A stretch of 34,334 bases of DNA from Acidobacteriota bacterium (GTDB lineage: Bacteria > Acidobacteriota > Terriglobia > Acidiferrales > UBA7541): NCBI GenBank assembly GCA_003223325.1, contig QHYS01000126.1, positions 1-34,334 of the forward strand. The letters are read 5' to 3'. Numbering within the stretch: position 1 is the stretch's first letter; every line of letters starts with the position of its first letter. The notes below the pieces were generated by a model, which did no database searches, had not been told where the DNA came from, and worked only from the letters and a program-made list of their open reading frames with translations. Made by a program: the position numbers and the translations under genes. Shown here one piece after another: positions 17,428 to 26,711 of this stretch.

Positions 17428-17649
17428 GGTTCACTCCCACATGGGACAGACCGCCCGCACCTGGTTAAGGTTGCGCTAGTTAATCTTAGGACGTCTTGCA
17501 CGAGCATCAATTGCAAACGAATCCTGAGCCTGTGGAAAAGTTCGCTACCTGTGGAAAAGCAACAAAGCATCGCCGCGCCCTCCGCTCGGGCTGTGACTCA
17601 CGTCAAACTCAGAGCGGGTATCTTTTGGGGAGGCGGCCTGCGGGTCGCC

Positions 17650-18177
17650 TTACGCTCTTTGCGCGTGTTGTTTCCTCAGAAGGCGGAACCCAAAGAAGAA
17701 GCACAGGGGAAGAGATAGACAACTTAGTATCACCACTCCAGTTGGAAAGCCCCGGCGCTCGCAAACAACTCCGGGCTTTGCACCACCCGTGGCGGGGATG
17801 CCTTCATGGGCCAAGGCCCGGCTGATCGCTGGAACCAAGTCTTTGCCTGTTGCTGATTTCTCGATGAAATTACCGTCACCGAATAACCGAGCGAGATGGG
17901 CGGCCTCCTCGGGCGTGTAATAGCTGCTCATCAGGATTACTTTGGTTTCGGGCGCCAGCCGGCGCAGCTCATCGCACGCTTCGATGCCGCTCATTCCGGG
18001 CATGACAATATCCATCACAACCAAGTCCGGTTTGATCTCGCGGGCGCGATCCAAGGCAGCTTTGCCATTTTCCGCTTCATAGACCTCCCAATGAGATTGC
18101 TGTCGCAGCAAGGAACACAAGGTCTGGCGGACAAACTGCTGGTCATCTACTAAGAGGATTTTGGCTGGTGTTGGCAC
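17650..18177 (-). CDS. Single-domain response regulator with hydrophobic C-terminal tail
   Basis: The GTG at 18177 (VPTPAKILLVDD), with AGAGG upstream, is preferred; the frame stays open to 18267 but that extension is not receiver-like. The 175-aa product has a full receiver: Asp11-Asp12, phospho-acceptor Asp56 in VVMDIVMPGMSG, Ser84-Ser85 in the switch position and Lys107 in EKSATG. The domain ends near residue 125 (ISRALAHEGIPA). No DNA-binding domain follows. Instead there are about 50 residues with a strongly hydrophobic run (GVVILSCLSLPLCFFFGF) and a basic end. This could be a tail anchor or simply read-through after a lost stop. No histidine kinase is in the window. Confidence 0.8.
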   Translation of the reverse strand: MPTPAKILLVDDQQFVRQTLCSLLRQQSHWEVYEAENGKAALDRAREIKPDLVVMDIVMPGMSGIEACDELRRLAPETKVILMSSYYTPEEAAHLARLFGDGNFIEKSATGKDLVPAISRALAHEGIPATGGAKPGVVCERRGFPTGVVILSCLSLPLCFFFGFRLLRKQHAQRA

Positions 18178-18376
18178 GTCGCCTCTAGCTAGGCTAACAC
18201 GAGGCCGAAGGGTGGGTGCGGCCCCAGCAATGCCAGCACACAAATAAGCTATGGCTCGTGTCTGCACAATCCGTGACTCACCGTAGTGGTCCAGTACTAA
18301 CTCTTTGACCCTCGATTAGCGGGCAGCCGATTGGGCGCACACAAGGAGGCGACGCACGAGATCTTCAGCGGTCCGC

Positions 18377-19159
18377 TCAGAGGGGTTCCAGGCCTTTTGC
18401 TTTAAAGGTTGGAACGGCCTTCGGCCCCGCAAGAAAGGCAATGAGCGCTTTGGCGGCTTCGGCATTTTTCGCCGTGGCGCTGGCGGCCGCGGTAAAGCGG
18501 ATATCGTAGTGGAACTCCCCCGGGAGGGGACCAAGAATTTCGACACCGTGAATCGGCACTATTTCACTGAACAACGTGATTACTAGCGCCGCCTTGCCTG
18601 CTGCGACGCTCTCCGTAGCCGGTCCGGAGCCCTGCGCCAAGATAATTCTGGGCTTGACCTCCGCGGCGATGCCCATGCGTTCAAACATCTTCTCGATATA
18701 TCCTCTGCTTGCTCCATCCTCCGGATACGTAATTGATTTTGCGTCCCGCAGCGTTCGTTTTAGCGCCTCGGGCGTACGGATGTCGGGTTTGGCCGCACCA
18801 GCGCGGATTCCAATACCCAGCTGGGAGCGCACCAATTCGGCGTGCGTGCCTGCCGGGATCTTCTCCTCTTTGATCAAGTCATCGATGGCTTCAGACGTGA
18901 TGATCGCGACATCAAACACTTCACCCGCCTCGATCTTTTTTTTCACCGATGCGGTGGAATTGAACTGCAGCGCCAGCGGACGGGCGATGGCACGCTCGCA
19001 TTGCGGCCGGAGTTCCTCCATCGCAGCCTTCATGCCGTTCGAAACGAGAACGGTAACTGCGGCACCCTGCGCCGCCACTTCCCGCGTGGACACGACAACC
19101 AGTCCCACCGTGGCTGCCAATAACGCCGCGACGATTGACCGCACTATCATAGGCCTCAT
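18377..19159 (-). CDS. ModA-like periplasmic substrate-binding protein (orphan)
   Basis: About 260 aa from the ATG at 19159; a TTG four codons upstream is the alternative. A signal peptide (to about residue 31) is followed by a type-II periplasmic-binding fold of the molybdate-binding ModA family: VTVLVSNGMKAAMEEL, FNSTASVKKKIEAGEVFDVA, ITYPEDGASRGYIEKMFERM, ESVAAGKAALVITLFSEIVP and a C-terminal AKALIAFLAGPKA. The family binds molybdate, tungstate or other oxyanions and feeds an ABC importer. No modB or modC is within the window, so the protein is either served by a distant transporter or has become a sensor or binding protein. The ligand cannot be assigned from sequence alone. Confidence 0.85.
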   Translation of the reverse strand: MRPMIVRSIVAALLAATVGLVVVSTREVAAQGAAVTVLVSNGMKAAMEELRPQCERAIARPLALQFNSTASVKKKIEAGEVFDVAIITSEAIDDLIKEEKIPAGTHAELVRSQLGIGIRAGAAKPDIRTPEALKRTLRDAKSITYPEDGASRGYIEKMFERMGIAAEVKPRIILAQGSGPATESVAAGKAALVITLFSEIVPIHGVEILGPLPGEFHYDIRFTAAASATAKNAEAAKALIAFLAGPKAVPTFKAKGLEPL

Positions 19160-19274
19160 AATATGGCGCAACCCCTCGCGAATCGGCGCAGTTTCCGACG
19201 TAGCCCTGAGGCTACTAAACGCTGCGGGAACCTTCCCCTAAAAAGCTGGCGAAGGCTCCTGCAATGCCACGATT

Positions 19275-22200
19275 TCAGAATTCGAGCCTCAAGGCAAACT
19301 GGATCTGCCGTTGGTTATCCCTCAGCTGGTGTCGAATCACGCCTGCCTTCTTGCTGGGCTTTTCTGAGAACGGGGTCAGGTCACCTGAATCACCTGAGAA
19401 TACAATGGTGCTCAGACCATCGCCGCTGAAGTTTGTGTGGTTGAGGATGTTGAAGAATTCAGCTCGGAATTCCAGCATGCCACCCTCTCCCAGGAACCCT
19501 AGCTTTGTCTCCTTCACCACCGAAAAGTCCCAATTTCTTTCCGGTGGCCCGCTTATGATATTGCGCCCGGAAGTGCCCAACTGGCCAATCGTGTTCGAAC
19601 AATTTGTCAACCCGGGTCCAGCACAGTTCGGCGCGATTGAGAACATGGCCGGGTTGAACCACTGGTTAGGATTGCCGGTGACAACCGTGTTGGGATCATA
19701 GACGATGGGTTGGTACTTACATGGGTTGGTGTCGGGGCCGGTCGCTGGTTTCCCGGGCAGGGAGGTGCAAGGATAAGCCGCCAGCAATGCCGGCGTATTG
19801 ATATTGACCCGGTCACCCTGCTGGGCTTGCGCGACGCCGGAAAGCGAGCGATTGTTGGCGGTAATCAGCGAGAATGGTTGGCCGCTCTGGATGCTCACGA
19901 TGCTGCTCATGAACCAGCCATTTAGCGCCTTCGCTGCAAAGCCATTCCCTGCCATGCGGTTCGGGAAGTGATAGAGCGCGTTAAATTCCCAGTTGTTTGG
20001 GATATTGAAGCAGGCCGGGCCCTTGTCAACTTGCGGGTTCAGCGGATAAACGCCCAGCAGGCCACCCGAAACGATGCAATCTTGTATGTTGGCCTGACCC
20101 TGCGTTTCATCGGTCACCCGGCTACGCGTGTAGGCTGCTGAGAATTGCAGTCCATGGCTGGTCCGTTTTTCCAGGTTTACCTGCAAAGCGTTGTAACGAG
20201 AATCCGCGGCTGTGGCGATGTTGATGTCGCTGCCGTAGTTCCGGTTCGCGTTGTGAAAGGCGGGAGAGGTGAAATCCCAGAACGGCACCTTGCCGCCGGC
20301 GCACACGCTGGCAGGATCGCCGCAGGGACCAAGAGACGTGGGTAAGACCGGATTTCCATCGCGAACCATGGGCAGATGAACTCCGTGGTTGCCTACATAG
20401 GCCACCCCGAGCGCCATGTTCCAGGGCAACTGCTGCTGAACGCTTGCGTTGTACTGGATCATATAGGGGCTCTGGTAGTTGTAGTCTATGAACGTAGGGG
20501 TTAGGGCGCCGGGAGTCTGTATGCAGTTGGCGAAGGCCCCTGAGCCGGGCGTACATGTCGGTGCATAAGCTATGGAGTTTCGTACCGCATCGGGGATGGG
20601 CAATGGAAACCCCGTGTTGTTACCGCTGACGCAGCCCGATACGCCCACGTAGCACGTCCCCAATTGGTTCTCCCAATCCGTTGTCGTGCAGGGAAAGACG
20701 CTCGCCGAGCAGGTAGGCGAGATATCAACCAATGCGCCATACGGCAGCCCTCCGTTCCCGGTGCCTCCGAGGGCCGATCCGATGTTCCCCATGTCGAAGT
20801 AGATTCCGGCGCCCCCACGGATGGCGGTCTTTCCATTCCCAAAGAGGTCATAGGCAAGTCCGACCCGCGGACTGAAATCTTTCAGCGTGTTGTTCTTGAT
20901 GACGGGGCCGGGAGAAAACAAGTCGGTGAAATCATTGATTAGCCTCGACTGCTTCCCTTGCAACTCATGCGGGGTATTCATGAATTCATAGCGCAAGCCC
21001 ACGTTCACGGTCAGCCGCTGTGTGGCCCGCCAGTCGTCCTGCCCGTACAAGCCGTAGGTGTTGTAGATGAAAAACCGGTTTTCATTGGCAAAGCCGGGCG
21101 CAAACTCGACTACGTCGGGTATGCTCTGCAAGAAACCAGAGAATTGATTGTATTGGAGCTGCCCGTTAAAGGAGTTGGTAGCCTGACTTCCTTGATTGAA
21201 CCGGTTAAGCAGCACGCCAAACTTGAAGGCATGTTTCCCGCGGGTCCAATTCACGTCGTTGCTCAGGGTGTAGATGTTCTGAACGCTGAACGTCGTGGGG
21301 GAGGCATTTACGGATCCGAACTCGCTAAAGGCTCCGCCCGCGGTCCCGCCCATGTCCACTACGCCAGTGGAAAAACCCGGCACGAGTTCCGGACCCAAAC
21401 CATTATTTTGGGTTAGGCCGTTGTTAAGCAAGTTCGTGCTCCTGCGGGTGCGGCTGTAGGAGAACCGCGCCGTATTGAGCACCGTGGGCGAGAAGGTATG
21501 GTTCTCGGCGAGCGTAATCCACTGATTTCGCGCGGCCGGCACCTCGCGGAAATAAGAATAGTCCTCTTGGCTGATAGTGTTATTTTGAAGCGCATTGTCA
21601 ATGGTATAGCGGGCAAAGAAAGTATCTGCGGAGGAAAAATTCTGGTCCACACGGATCTGCCCGTAATTCTCCCCGGTGGTGTCATGGTCGCTGCGTATTT
21701 GAGTGCCCGAGACCGGGTCGGTGGGCAGAGGTACGATCGCCAGGAAAGGAGCCGTATAGGGACTAAGCGTCACCTGGGGTGGGACCGGGTTGCCGAGCGC
21801 GTCGGTATCGCCAGCAAAGTCGGGACACTGCGCCACAGTGATCACCGTGCCGGCACCATAATTGTTCGCCGCGGTAGCGTTGGGCGGGTGACATCCCGCT
21901 GACGGCACAACGCTGTTGATGGGAACTCCCAGGTTTAGCCGAACTCCTTCGTAGACGGCGTAGAAGAACGTTTTGTCTTTCTTGATGGGGCCGCCAAATG
22001 CTGCTCCAAACTGGTTCTTTTGAAGCGGCGGGATGGGGGCGCCCGCTCCCCGATTGAAGAAGTCATTGGCATCGAGCGCCGAATTCCGGAAGTATTCAAA
22101 GACGTCGCCGTGGAACTGGTTCGTTCCGCCCTTGCTAACGGCCACCATCTGGCTTCCCATCGACAATCCATATTCAGCCTGGAAGGTGCCGGTTACGATT

Positions 22201-22877
22201 CTGTACTCCTTAATGCCATCCAATCCCAGGGCATCACCGGAAGCGCCGGCCACGGGGCTGCGGCCCGTGCTGTTCTGCAGGATGGCCCCATCCAGCGTGA
22301 AATTATTGGATCGCACCGGCGCTCCGTTCACGCTGAAGCTGGTGCCCGATGAGTTGCGTTGGTTTTTGTCCTGGTTGACGCCCGGCTTATACAAAGCCAG
22401 GTCAATATAATTCCGTCCGTTCAGCGGCAACTCCGCCATGCTCTGCTCGTTGACCGTGCCGCCGAGTGTGGAGTCCTGCGTATTCACCAAGGGTATTTCG
22501 CTGCTCACCGTGACCTGCTGCGTAGTAGCACCCACTTGCAGAGAAAAGTTGATTACCCCCTGCTGGGTGACCTCGAGATTCAGGCCCGTTCGCGTCTCGG
22601 TCCTGAATCCGGCAGCTTCCGCTCTGATTTCATAGTGCCCCACAGGCAGTTCCGGGAAGCGATAGCTGCCATCCTGCTCGGTCATCTGCGTACGTGTGAA
22701 GTTCGTATCCGTGTTCCTGACGGTCACGGTGGCGCCCGGTACGGACGCACCGGAGGAGTCCTTGACCGTTCCCAGAATCGCGCCTGTAGGCAATTGGGCC
22801 GCGACGGGAATCGCCGCCAAAATGAGCACGGCCACCCAGACTATGCTTCGCCTCACCAACTCGCGACACACCCCCAT
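19275..22877 (-). CDS. Oar-like TonB-dependent receptor with carboxypeptidase-regulatory domain
   Basis: A 1200-aa outer-membrane protein with a strong AGGAGG site before its ATG. Signal peptide to about residue 27; residues about 30-115 are a carboxypeptidase-regulatory-like Ig domain (GTVKDSSGASVPGATVTVRN, DGSYRFPELPVGHYEI). Then comes a plug region (LPLNGRNYIDLAL, FSVNGAPVRSNNFTLDG) and a long 22-strand-type barrel rich in Asn/Gly loops, ending RQIQFALRLEF with a C-terminal Phe. It matches the large receptor family expanded in Solibacter-like Acidobacteriota, thought to import oligosaccharides, peptides or metal complexes using TonB energy. Loops hold several cysteines (TPTCTPGSG, CVSGNNTG). 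No adjacent SusD-like or TonB gene indicates the substrate. A tandem repeat about 55-100 bp upstream may be its regulatory site. Confidence 0.95.
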   Translation of the reverse strand: MGVCRELVRRSIVWVAVLILAAIPVAAQLPTGAILGTVKDSSGASVPGATVTVRNTDTNFTRTQMTEQDGSYRFPELPVGHYEIRAEAAGFRTETRTGLNLEVTQQGVINFSLQVGATTQQVTVSSEIPLVNTQDSTLGGTVNEQSMAELPLNGRNYIDLALYKPGVNQDKNQRNSSGTSFSVNGAPVRSNNFTLDGAILQNSTGRSPVAGASGDALGLDGIKEYRIVTGTFQAEYGLSMGSQMVAVSKGGTNQFHGDVFEYFRNSALDANDFFNRGAGAPIPPLQKNQFGAAFGGPIKKDKTFFYAVYEGVRLNLGVPINSVVPSAGCHPPNATAANNYGAGTVITVAQCPDFAGDTDALGNPVPPQVTLSPYTAPFLAIVPLPTDPVSGTQIRSDHDTTGENYGQIRVDQNFSSADTFFARYTIDNALQNNTISQEDYSYFREVPAARNQWITLAENHTFSPTVLNTARFSYSRTRRSTNLLNNGLTQNNGLGPELVPGFSTGVVDMGGTAGGAFSEFGSVNASPTTFSVQNIYTLSNDVNWTRGKHAFKFGVLLNRFNQGSQATNSFNGQLQYNQFSGFLQSIPDVVEFAPGFANENRFFIYNTYGLYGQDDWRATQRLTVNVGLRYEFMNTPHELQGKQSRLINDFTDLFSPGPVIKNNTLKDFSPRVGLAYDLFGNGKTAIRGGAGIYFDMGNIGSALGGTGNGGLPYGALVDISPTCSASVFPCTTTDWENQLGTCYVGVSGCVSGNNTGFPLPIPDAVRNSIAYAPTCTPGSGAFANCIQTPGALTPTFIDYNYQSPYMIQYNASVQQQLPWNMALGVAYVGNHGVHLPMVRDGNPVLPTSLGPCGDPASVCAGGKVPFWDFTSPAFHNANRNYGSDINIATAADSRYNALQVNLEKRTSHGLQFSAAYTRSRVTDETQGQANIQDCIVSGGLLGVYPLNPQVDKGPACFNIPNNWEFNALYHFPNRMAGNGFAAKALNGWFMSSIVSIQSGQPFSLITANNRSLSGVAQAQQGDRVNINTPALLAAYPCTSLPGKPATGPDTNPCKYQPIVYDPNTVVTGNPNQWFNPAMFSIAPNCAGPGLTNCSNTIGQLGTSGRNIISGPPERNWDFSVVKETKLGFLGEGGMLEFRAEFFNILNHTNFSGDGLSTIVFSGDSGDLTPFSEKPSKKAGVIRHQLRDNQRQIQFALRLEF

Positions 22878-22931
22878 ATTTCCTCCTCTGGCGGCCTCAG
22901 CAACCCACCGCCTTCGCTTGCATCAGACTTA

Positions 22932-22977
22932 CTTGATAAAAGTCGTAGCACACCCTTGATAAAAGTCGTAGCACACC
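22932..22977. repeat. Perfect 23-bp tandem direct repeat upstream of the TonB-dependent receptor
   Basis: Two identical 23-bp units at 22932-22954 and 22955-22977 abut with no spacer. Each begins CTTGATAAAAG on the plus strand and ends AGCACACC. On the minus strand, the direction of the receptor gene, the repeat ends 55 bp upstream of the ATG at 22877, in the place expected for an operator or promoter. The rest of the 396-bp gap (22878-23273) shows no supported gene. Confidence 0.9.
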
Positions 22978-23273
22978 GCAGTGTTGTCGCATGAGTTGAA
23001 ACTCTTCGATCAGCGCCCGAGCAGAATGCCAAGACAGGAGTCTAGGGTCCTGTTCGTGCATTGTCGTCCCCCAGCAAAGTGCTGGCGCTTCACACAAATC
23101 TGCCCGTCAGCGATGGCCCGAGAGACCGGAAGATACCCGTCCACAAATCATGAGAAGCACACCGCGCGAAGATGGAGCGGACTCTATGTCTGTCTGCGCA
23201 GAAATGTCAAGCAGAAAGTCCGGGAACGGAAGTTCGGAATCTTCTACGCAGACGCTATTCCGTGGCCATTCTT

Positions 23274-23969
23274 TCAATTGGAGTGAGACACGAACCGGAA
23301 TATCGGAAGGACCTGGCGGAAGATGTTAACGACGTCCCTTAGAAAACTCGGCCGCGCCGCCGCTGCTGGCGAAAGCTTTCTGCGAACAATCCAGGCTCTC
23401 AATTTTTTCCACTCTTCGGGCGTGAGCGGCCAGCCGTCATTCTTGGTCCACTCGCCCTTCTCCATAGAATACCAGTAGCTCTCGTATTGGCGCGCCATGC
23501 GCCGTTTGTGTTGGGCGCACCACTTGGGTGCTTGCGGAATGCGCGAAGCGAGCGCAGACGCCTTTGTGTCGCGGTCGAAGTAAGCGCGGAATCCTGCCGT
23601 CACAACGTCCGCGGTGACGCCCACGTAGAGTTCCCCAGGCCGCCGGTTCTTTCCGCCTCGATGGGGAAACAACAGATACATCTGCGGGCGGTAGGGCGTC
23701 TTGTCCTTGGCGAAGCGTATATCCCGGTTGATGCGTGAGAAATTCACGCCAGTGCGGCCGCCGACGTCGAACCCAGGATACAACTTCCGCACAGCCGGAG
23801 TCAGTTCCTCAAGGAGCCCGCGAAACGGCTGAACGATGGCACTTTGATAACGCTCACGATTTTCGTCCATCCATTGCTTGGCGTTGTTGCGGCTGAGGTC
23901 GCGGAAGAATCGGAACGTCTCGGGGTTGATTCGCCCGTTGCTTGTCACTTTTGCGCGGCTCGCTCGCAT
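23274..23969 (-). CDS. DUF2461 domain protein
   Basis: A 231-aa cytoplasmic protein of the DUF2461 (TIGR02453) family. Features: the N-terminal NPETFRFFRDLSRNNAKQWM, then NRERYQSAIVQPFRGLLEEL, the family core FSRINRDIRFAKDKTPYRPQ and LYVGVTADVVTAGFRAYF, and a basic C terminus (RPSFLRDVVNIFRQ). No signal peptide. Function unknown across the family; no catalytic residue set is established. An AGGAAG site lies about 9 nt before the ATG. It stands alone, between the receptor upstream region and a non-coding stretch. Confidence 0.93.
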   Translation of the reverse strand: MRASRAKVTSNGRINPETFRFFRDLSRNNAKQWMDENRERYQSAIVQPFRGLLEELTPAVRKLYPGFDVGGRTGVNFSRINRDIRFAKDKTPYRPQMYLLFPHRGGKNRRPGELYVGVTADVVTAGFRAYFDRDTKASALASRIPQAPKWCAQHKRRMARQYESYWYSMEKGEWTKNDGWPLTPEEWKKLRAWIVRRKLSPAAAARPSFLRDVVNIFRQVLPIFRFVSHSN

Positions 23970-24518
23970 GGTTTGTTCTTCCTGTGGCGCCGGCCCTCTG
24001 CGGGCTTAGCGCTCATTGGGGGGCTCGAAGGATCCCTCGGGCCTCGGCTTGCGACCCGACACACTCCTGACCACCCTTCGGGCAGATTGAGTTTTCGATA
24101 TGAACCTGTCGATGTCAAGACTCCCTCTGGAGAGCCCAATGTCCCCAAGCGACCTGGATGCGGCTGCGCAACAATCATGACGATAGGTTCGCCCGTCGTT
24201 AACGGTCGGCCAAATTGGTTGAGGAAACTGGTCCCGCGTTACCGCCTGGCAGCCGCGAGGGTTGTACGCACGAGCGGACCCGCGGTGAAACACGTGATTG
24301 CCCCTATTAGCCAGCACAGCATTTACGCTTACCGTCGGAGCAGCGATACTGGTATGCTCGTGCTGCTCCGCCGGAAGCACAATTAATCAAGGACCTCCGC
24401 CGCCCGTTTCATCGATCTCCTCAGCTTCGTTGTCGGATGGCACCATGGGCGCTGCGTACGTCCAGGACCAGGAACAGATGGTAGACCTGCCAAGCACGTG
24501 GGCAGGAAAGGGAAACGA
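23970..24518. other. Long intergenic region without a recognisable gene
   Basis: A 549-bp stretch between divergent genes. Open frames exist on the minus strand (for example 24006-24380), but they lack ribosome-binding sites and recognisable domains and have the Arg/Ser/Pro-rich composition of chance frames. I found no tRNA, strong terminator or insertion-sequence end. It must contain promoters for the DUF2461 gene and probably the DUF6010 gene. A diverged repeat or decayed element cannot be excluded. Confidence 0.4.
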
Positions 24519-24953
24519 ATGCAATTCCATGTGAGACCCGCTATCCAGACCATGGATTTGGTGGGGCCGGTGCTGGTCGCCATTTTGTATATTGCCGCGT
24601 GCTCGTTCTTCCGAGAGCCAAACCGACGAAACTTCAACGCAATCATGATCGCTGGTGCAGGCGCGGCATACCTCAGTGGCGGATTCGGGAAATGGGAATT
24701 CGCATTTACGGCAATCGTCACATACTTTGCATATCGAGGACTTCGATCGTATAACTTCATCGGCATCGGTTGGCTGTTTCACACCGGGTGGGATGTGCTG
24801 CACCATCTCTACGGCAACCCCATTATTCCGTTCGCTCCGACCTCGTCATTGGGATGCGCTATCTGCGATCCGGTGATCGCAATTTGGTGTTTTACTGGTG
24901 CTCCTTCCGCTTTTGACGTATTCCGACGGAGAATGACCTTTCGAACTCAATGA
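24519..24953 (+). CDS. DUF6010 family membrane protein
   Basis: A 144-aa integral membrane protein; the ATG at 24519 follows AAAGGGAA. About four hydrophobic helices are visible (VGPVLVAILYIAACSFF, IMIAGAGAAYLSGGF, FAFTAIVTYFAYRGL, and the last part CDPVIAIWCFTGAPSAF). The family signature includes IGWLFHTGWDVLHHLYGNPI, a histidine-rich stretch that might bind metal or haem, and FAPTSSLGCAICD. The function of DUF6010 proteins is unknown. It is followed 55 bp later by a small cysteine protein on the same strand, possibly co-transcribed. Confidence 0.88.
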   Translation: MQFHVRPAIQTMDLVGPVLVAILYIAACSFFREPNRRNFNAIMIAGAGAAYLSGGFGKWEFAFTAIVTYFAYRGLRSYNFIGIGWLFHTGWDVLHHLYGNPIIPFAPTSSLGCAICDPVIAIWCFTGAPSAFDVFRRRMTFRTQ

Positions 24954-25008
24954 GCGTCTTACTGCGGAAGCGTGCCTTCTCAGAAGGCAGTACTTGAAAG
25001 GTGAAGCG

Positions 25009-25257
25009 ATGATTACTTACGATCTTTGTGGCGAAGCAAAGGACTGTTTGCAGAAGGAAATTGAGGGCAAGGAATACGATATCTGCTCAGAATGTTGGAA
25101 GCCGCTCGAACAAAGGCTTAGGGGGAAAGGCAAAGTGAAGAAAGAGATGGTGTTCCTGCCTCCACCCAGCGAGGCCAAAGAACGGGAAGATGAAGATACC
25201 AAGCCGCTACCCGGAGAGCCGCCCAAAATCTGGGGTGAGGCAGATCGGCCGAATTGA
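25009..25257 (+). CDS. Small four-cysteine (zinc-finger-like) protein
   Basis: An 82-aa protein starting at the ATG at 25009 with AAGGTG 6-10 nt upstream. Residues 1-35 contain Cys7, Cys13, Cys26 and Cys29 in MITYDLCGEAKDC and EYDICSECWKPL, the layout of a small zinc ribbon or treble-clef finger. In related small proteins the first knuckle is a CxxC; here the upstream position is Tyr and a Cys at 13 may substitute. The tail is charged and proline rich (FLPPPSEAKEREDEDTKPLP), likely disordered. No signal peptide, so cytoplasmic. Function unknown; it may bind nucleic acid or protein. Confidence 0.75.
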   Translation: MITYDLCGEAKDCLQKEIEGKEYDICSECWKPLEQRLRGKGKVKKEMVFLPPPSEAKEREDEDTKPLPGEPPKIWGEADRPN

Positions 25258-25428
25258 CCGTGTCGCGCTCTGGAATCCGTCCCATGCTATGTCCCGTATT
25301 CCGATATCCTCCTGGCGCGATGGCCCATCAAATGGCGATGTGCCCTCAGCGCGACGGCACCAGGCATCATTGTGTCTTCAGTCAGCAGCACCGACTTGCT
25401 CAGCTCAAATTTAGGGCCTTACCAACTC

Positions 25429-26709
25429 CTAAAGCTCCCGAAGCGCCACAGCTACGGGGCGAGTGGCCGCGCGAATCGCCGGTAGCAACCCGCCGAGCAC
25501 GCCCATCACCAACGCAAACACAACTCCCAGAAGCAGAAGATCGAAAGTGATCTTAAACGCGAACGCGACGTTGGCGAAGGTTTGAAAATTCATGGTGTTG
25601 GTGGTCAATCCGTTCAGCGGAAGTACAGCAACGCATCCCAAGATTCCGCCAACAAACGAAATCAATAAAGCCTCAAAGAGGAAAGACAAGATCACATTCC
25701 AACTGCTATACCCGACCGCACGCATCGTCGCGATCTCGCGACCGCGTTCCGCGATCGCAGAGTACATGGTATTGAGCGCGCCAAAGACAGCGCCAATGGC
25801 CATAATCGCGGCGACCAGGCCGCCGAGCACGGTGATGAGCCGCGTCATAGTGGTCGATTGTTTAGCGTAATAGTCGATCTCCCGCGTGACGTCCACGTTC
25901 ATGCGCGGATCGGAAGTCACAGAGTCCTTGAATTGCTGGAAAGCCTGCGGAGAGGCAAGGCGAACGGTGATGGACTGAAAGATATTGTCCGGCCGTTTCA
26001 GGATTTCGTTGAGGATTTTGGCGTCGCACCAGATCTCGGAATCGAAGGCGGAGCCTCCGGCGTCAAAGATTCCGACCACCTGCCAATGTCCGCCCCCGAA
26101 CTGGATGGTATTGCCGAGGGTTAGCCCAGCGTACGTTTTGGACGCATTTCTGCCGACCACGATTTCGGACAGGCCAGGCTGAAACATTCGCCCGTCCGTG
26201 ATTTTCGCGAAGGTACGGATGCGGAGCACGTTCGAGGAAACGCCACGGACCTGCACGTTCGCGTCCGTGCCCGTCGAAATCAGCGGAAACGGCATGACGC
26301 CAACGACCTCCTGCGTCACCAAAGGTCCCGAGGCGTCCCGTGCTACGCCTGGCGCGTCCTGAACCACCCTCACCGAATCGAGACTCACACCGCCCATCAT
26401 TTCGGTGGGAGAACCGGCGCGCATGATCAGCGCGTTGCCGGGAGAGCCAGAGGCCACCAACGTGGCCTTGAAACCATTCGCCAGCGACAGCATGGCCACA
26501 AACACGCCCACCGTTCCAGCGATGCCGAGCACGGCAACAATCGCCGAAGTCCACCGCGCTTTTATGCTTCGAAGGTTGTAGGAAATGGGAACAGAGCCAA
26601 GGAAAGGCGCCAGAAAGGCCGCCAGCAGGCCCGCGAGGATCAACAGCACAAAGGCCGCAGCGAAAGTGAAAATCAATCCAAAAAGGAGTTTGGCTGCGAT
26701 TCCCGCCAT
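25429..26709 (-). CDS. ABC exporter permease (FtsX/MacB-type), second of two
   Basis: A 426-aa permease with an N-terminal membrane helix region (LLFGLIFTFAAAFVLLILAG), a second helix (IVAVLGIAGTVGVFVAML), a large periplasmic domain (about 90-285), and three C-terminal helices of the FtsX fold (TRLITVLGGLVAAIMAIGAV, ERGREIATMRAVGYSSWNVI coupling region, LLLLGVVFALVMGVLGGLLP). RAVGYS is the classic coupling motif. It starts 2 bp after the first permease stops, so the two are co-translated and probably form a heterodimer. Last gene of the operon; it differs from the first permease in having an extra N-terminal helix. Confidence 0.92.
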   Translation of the reverse strand: MAGIAAKLLFGLIFTFAAAFVLLILAGLLAAFLAPFLGSVPISYNLRSIKARWTSAIVAVLGIAGTVGVFVAMLSLANGFKATLVASGSPGNALIMRAGSPTEMMGGVSLDSVRVVQDAPGVARDASGPLVTQEVVGVMPFPLISTGTDANVQVRGVSSNVLRIRTFAKITDGRMFQPGLSEIVVGRNASKTYAGLTLGNTIQFGGGHWQVVGIFDAGGSAFDSEIWCDAKILNEILKRPDNIFQSITVRLASPQAFQQFKDSVTSDPRMNVDVTREIDYYAKQSTTMTRLITVLGGLVAAIMAIGAVFGALNTMYSAIAERGREIATMRAVGYSSWNVILSFLFEALLISFVGGILGCVAVLPLNGLTTNTMNFQTFANVAFAFKITFDLLLLGVVFALVMGVLGGLLPAIRAATRPVAVALREL

Positions 26710-26711
26710 CT

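Noticed and set aside
24006-24380. A 124-codon open frame on the minus strand in the gap before the DUF6010 gene
   Set aside because: No ribosome-binding site or domain, Arg/Ser-rich composition and competing open frames; looks like a chance frame.
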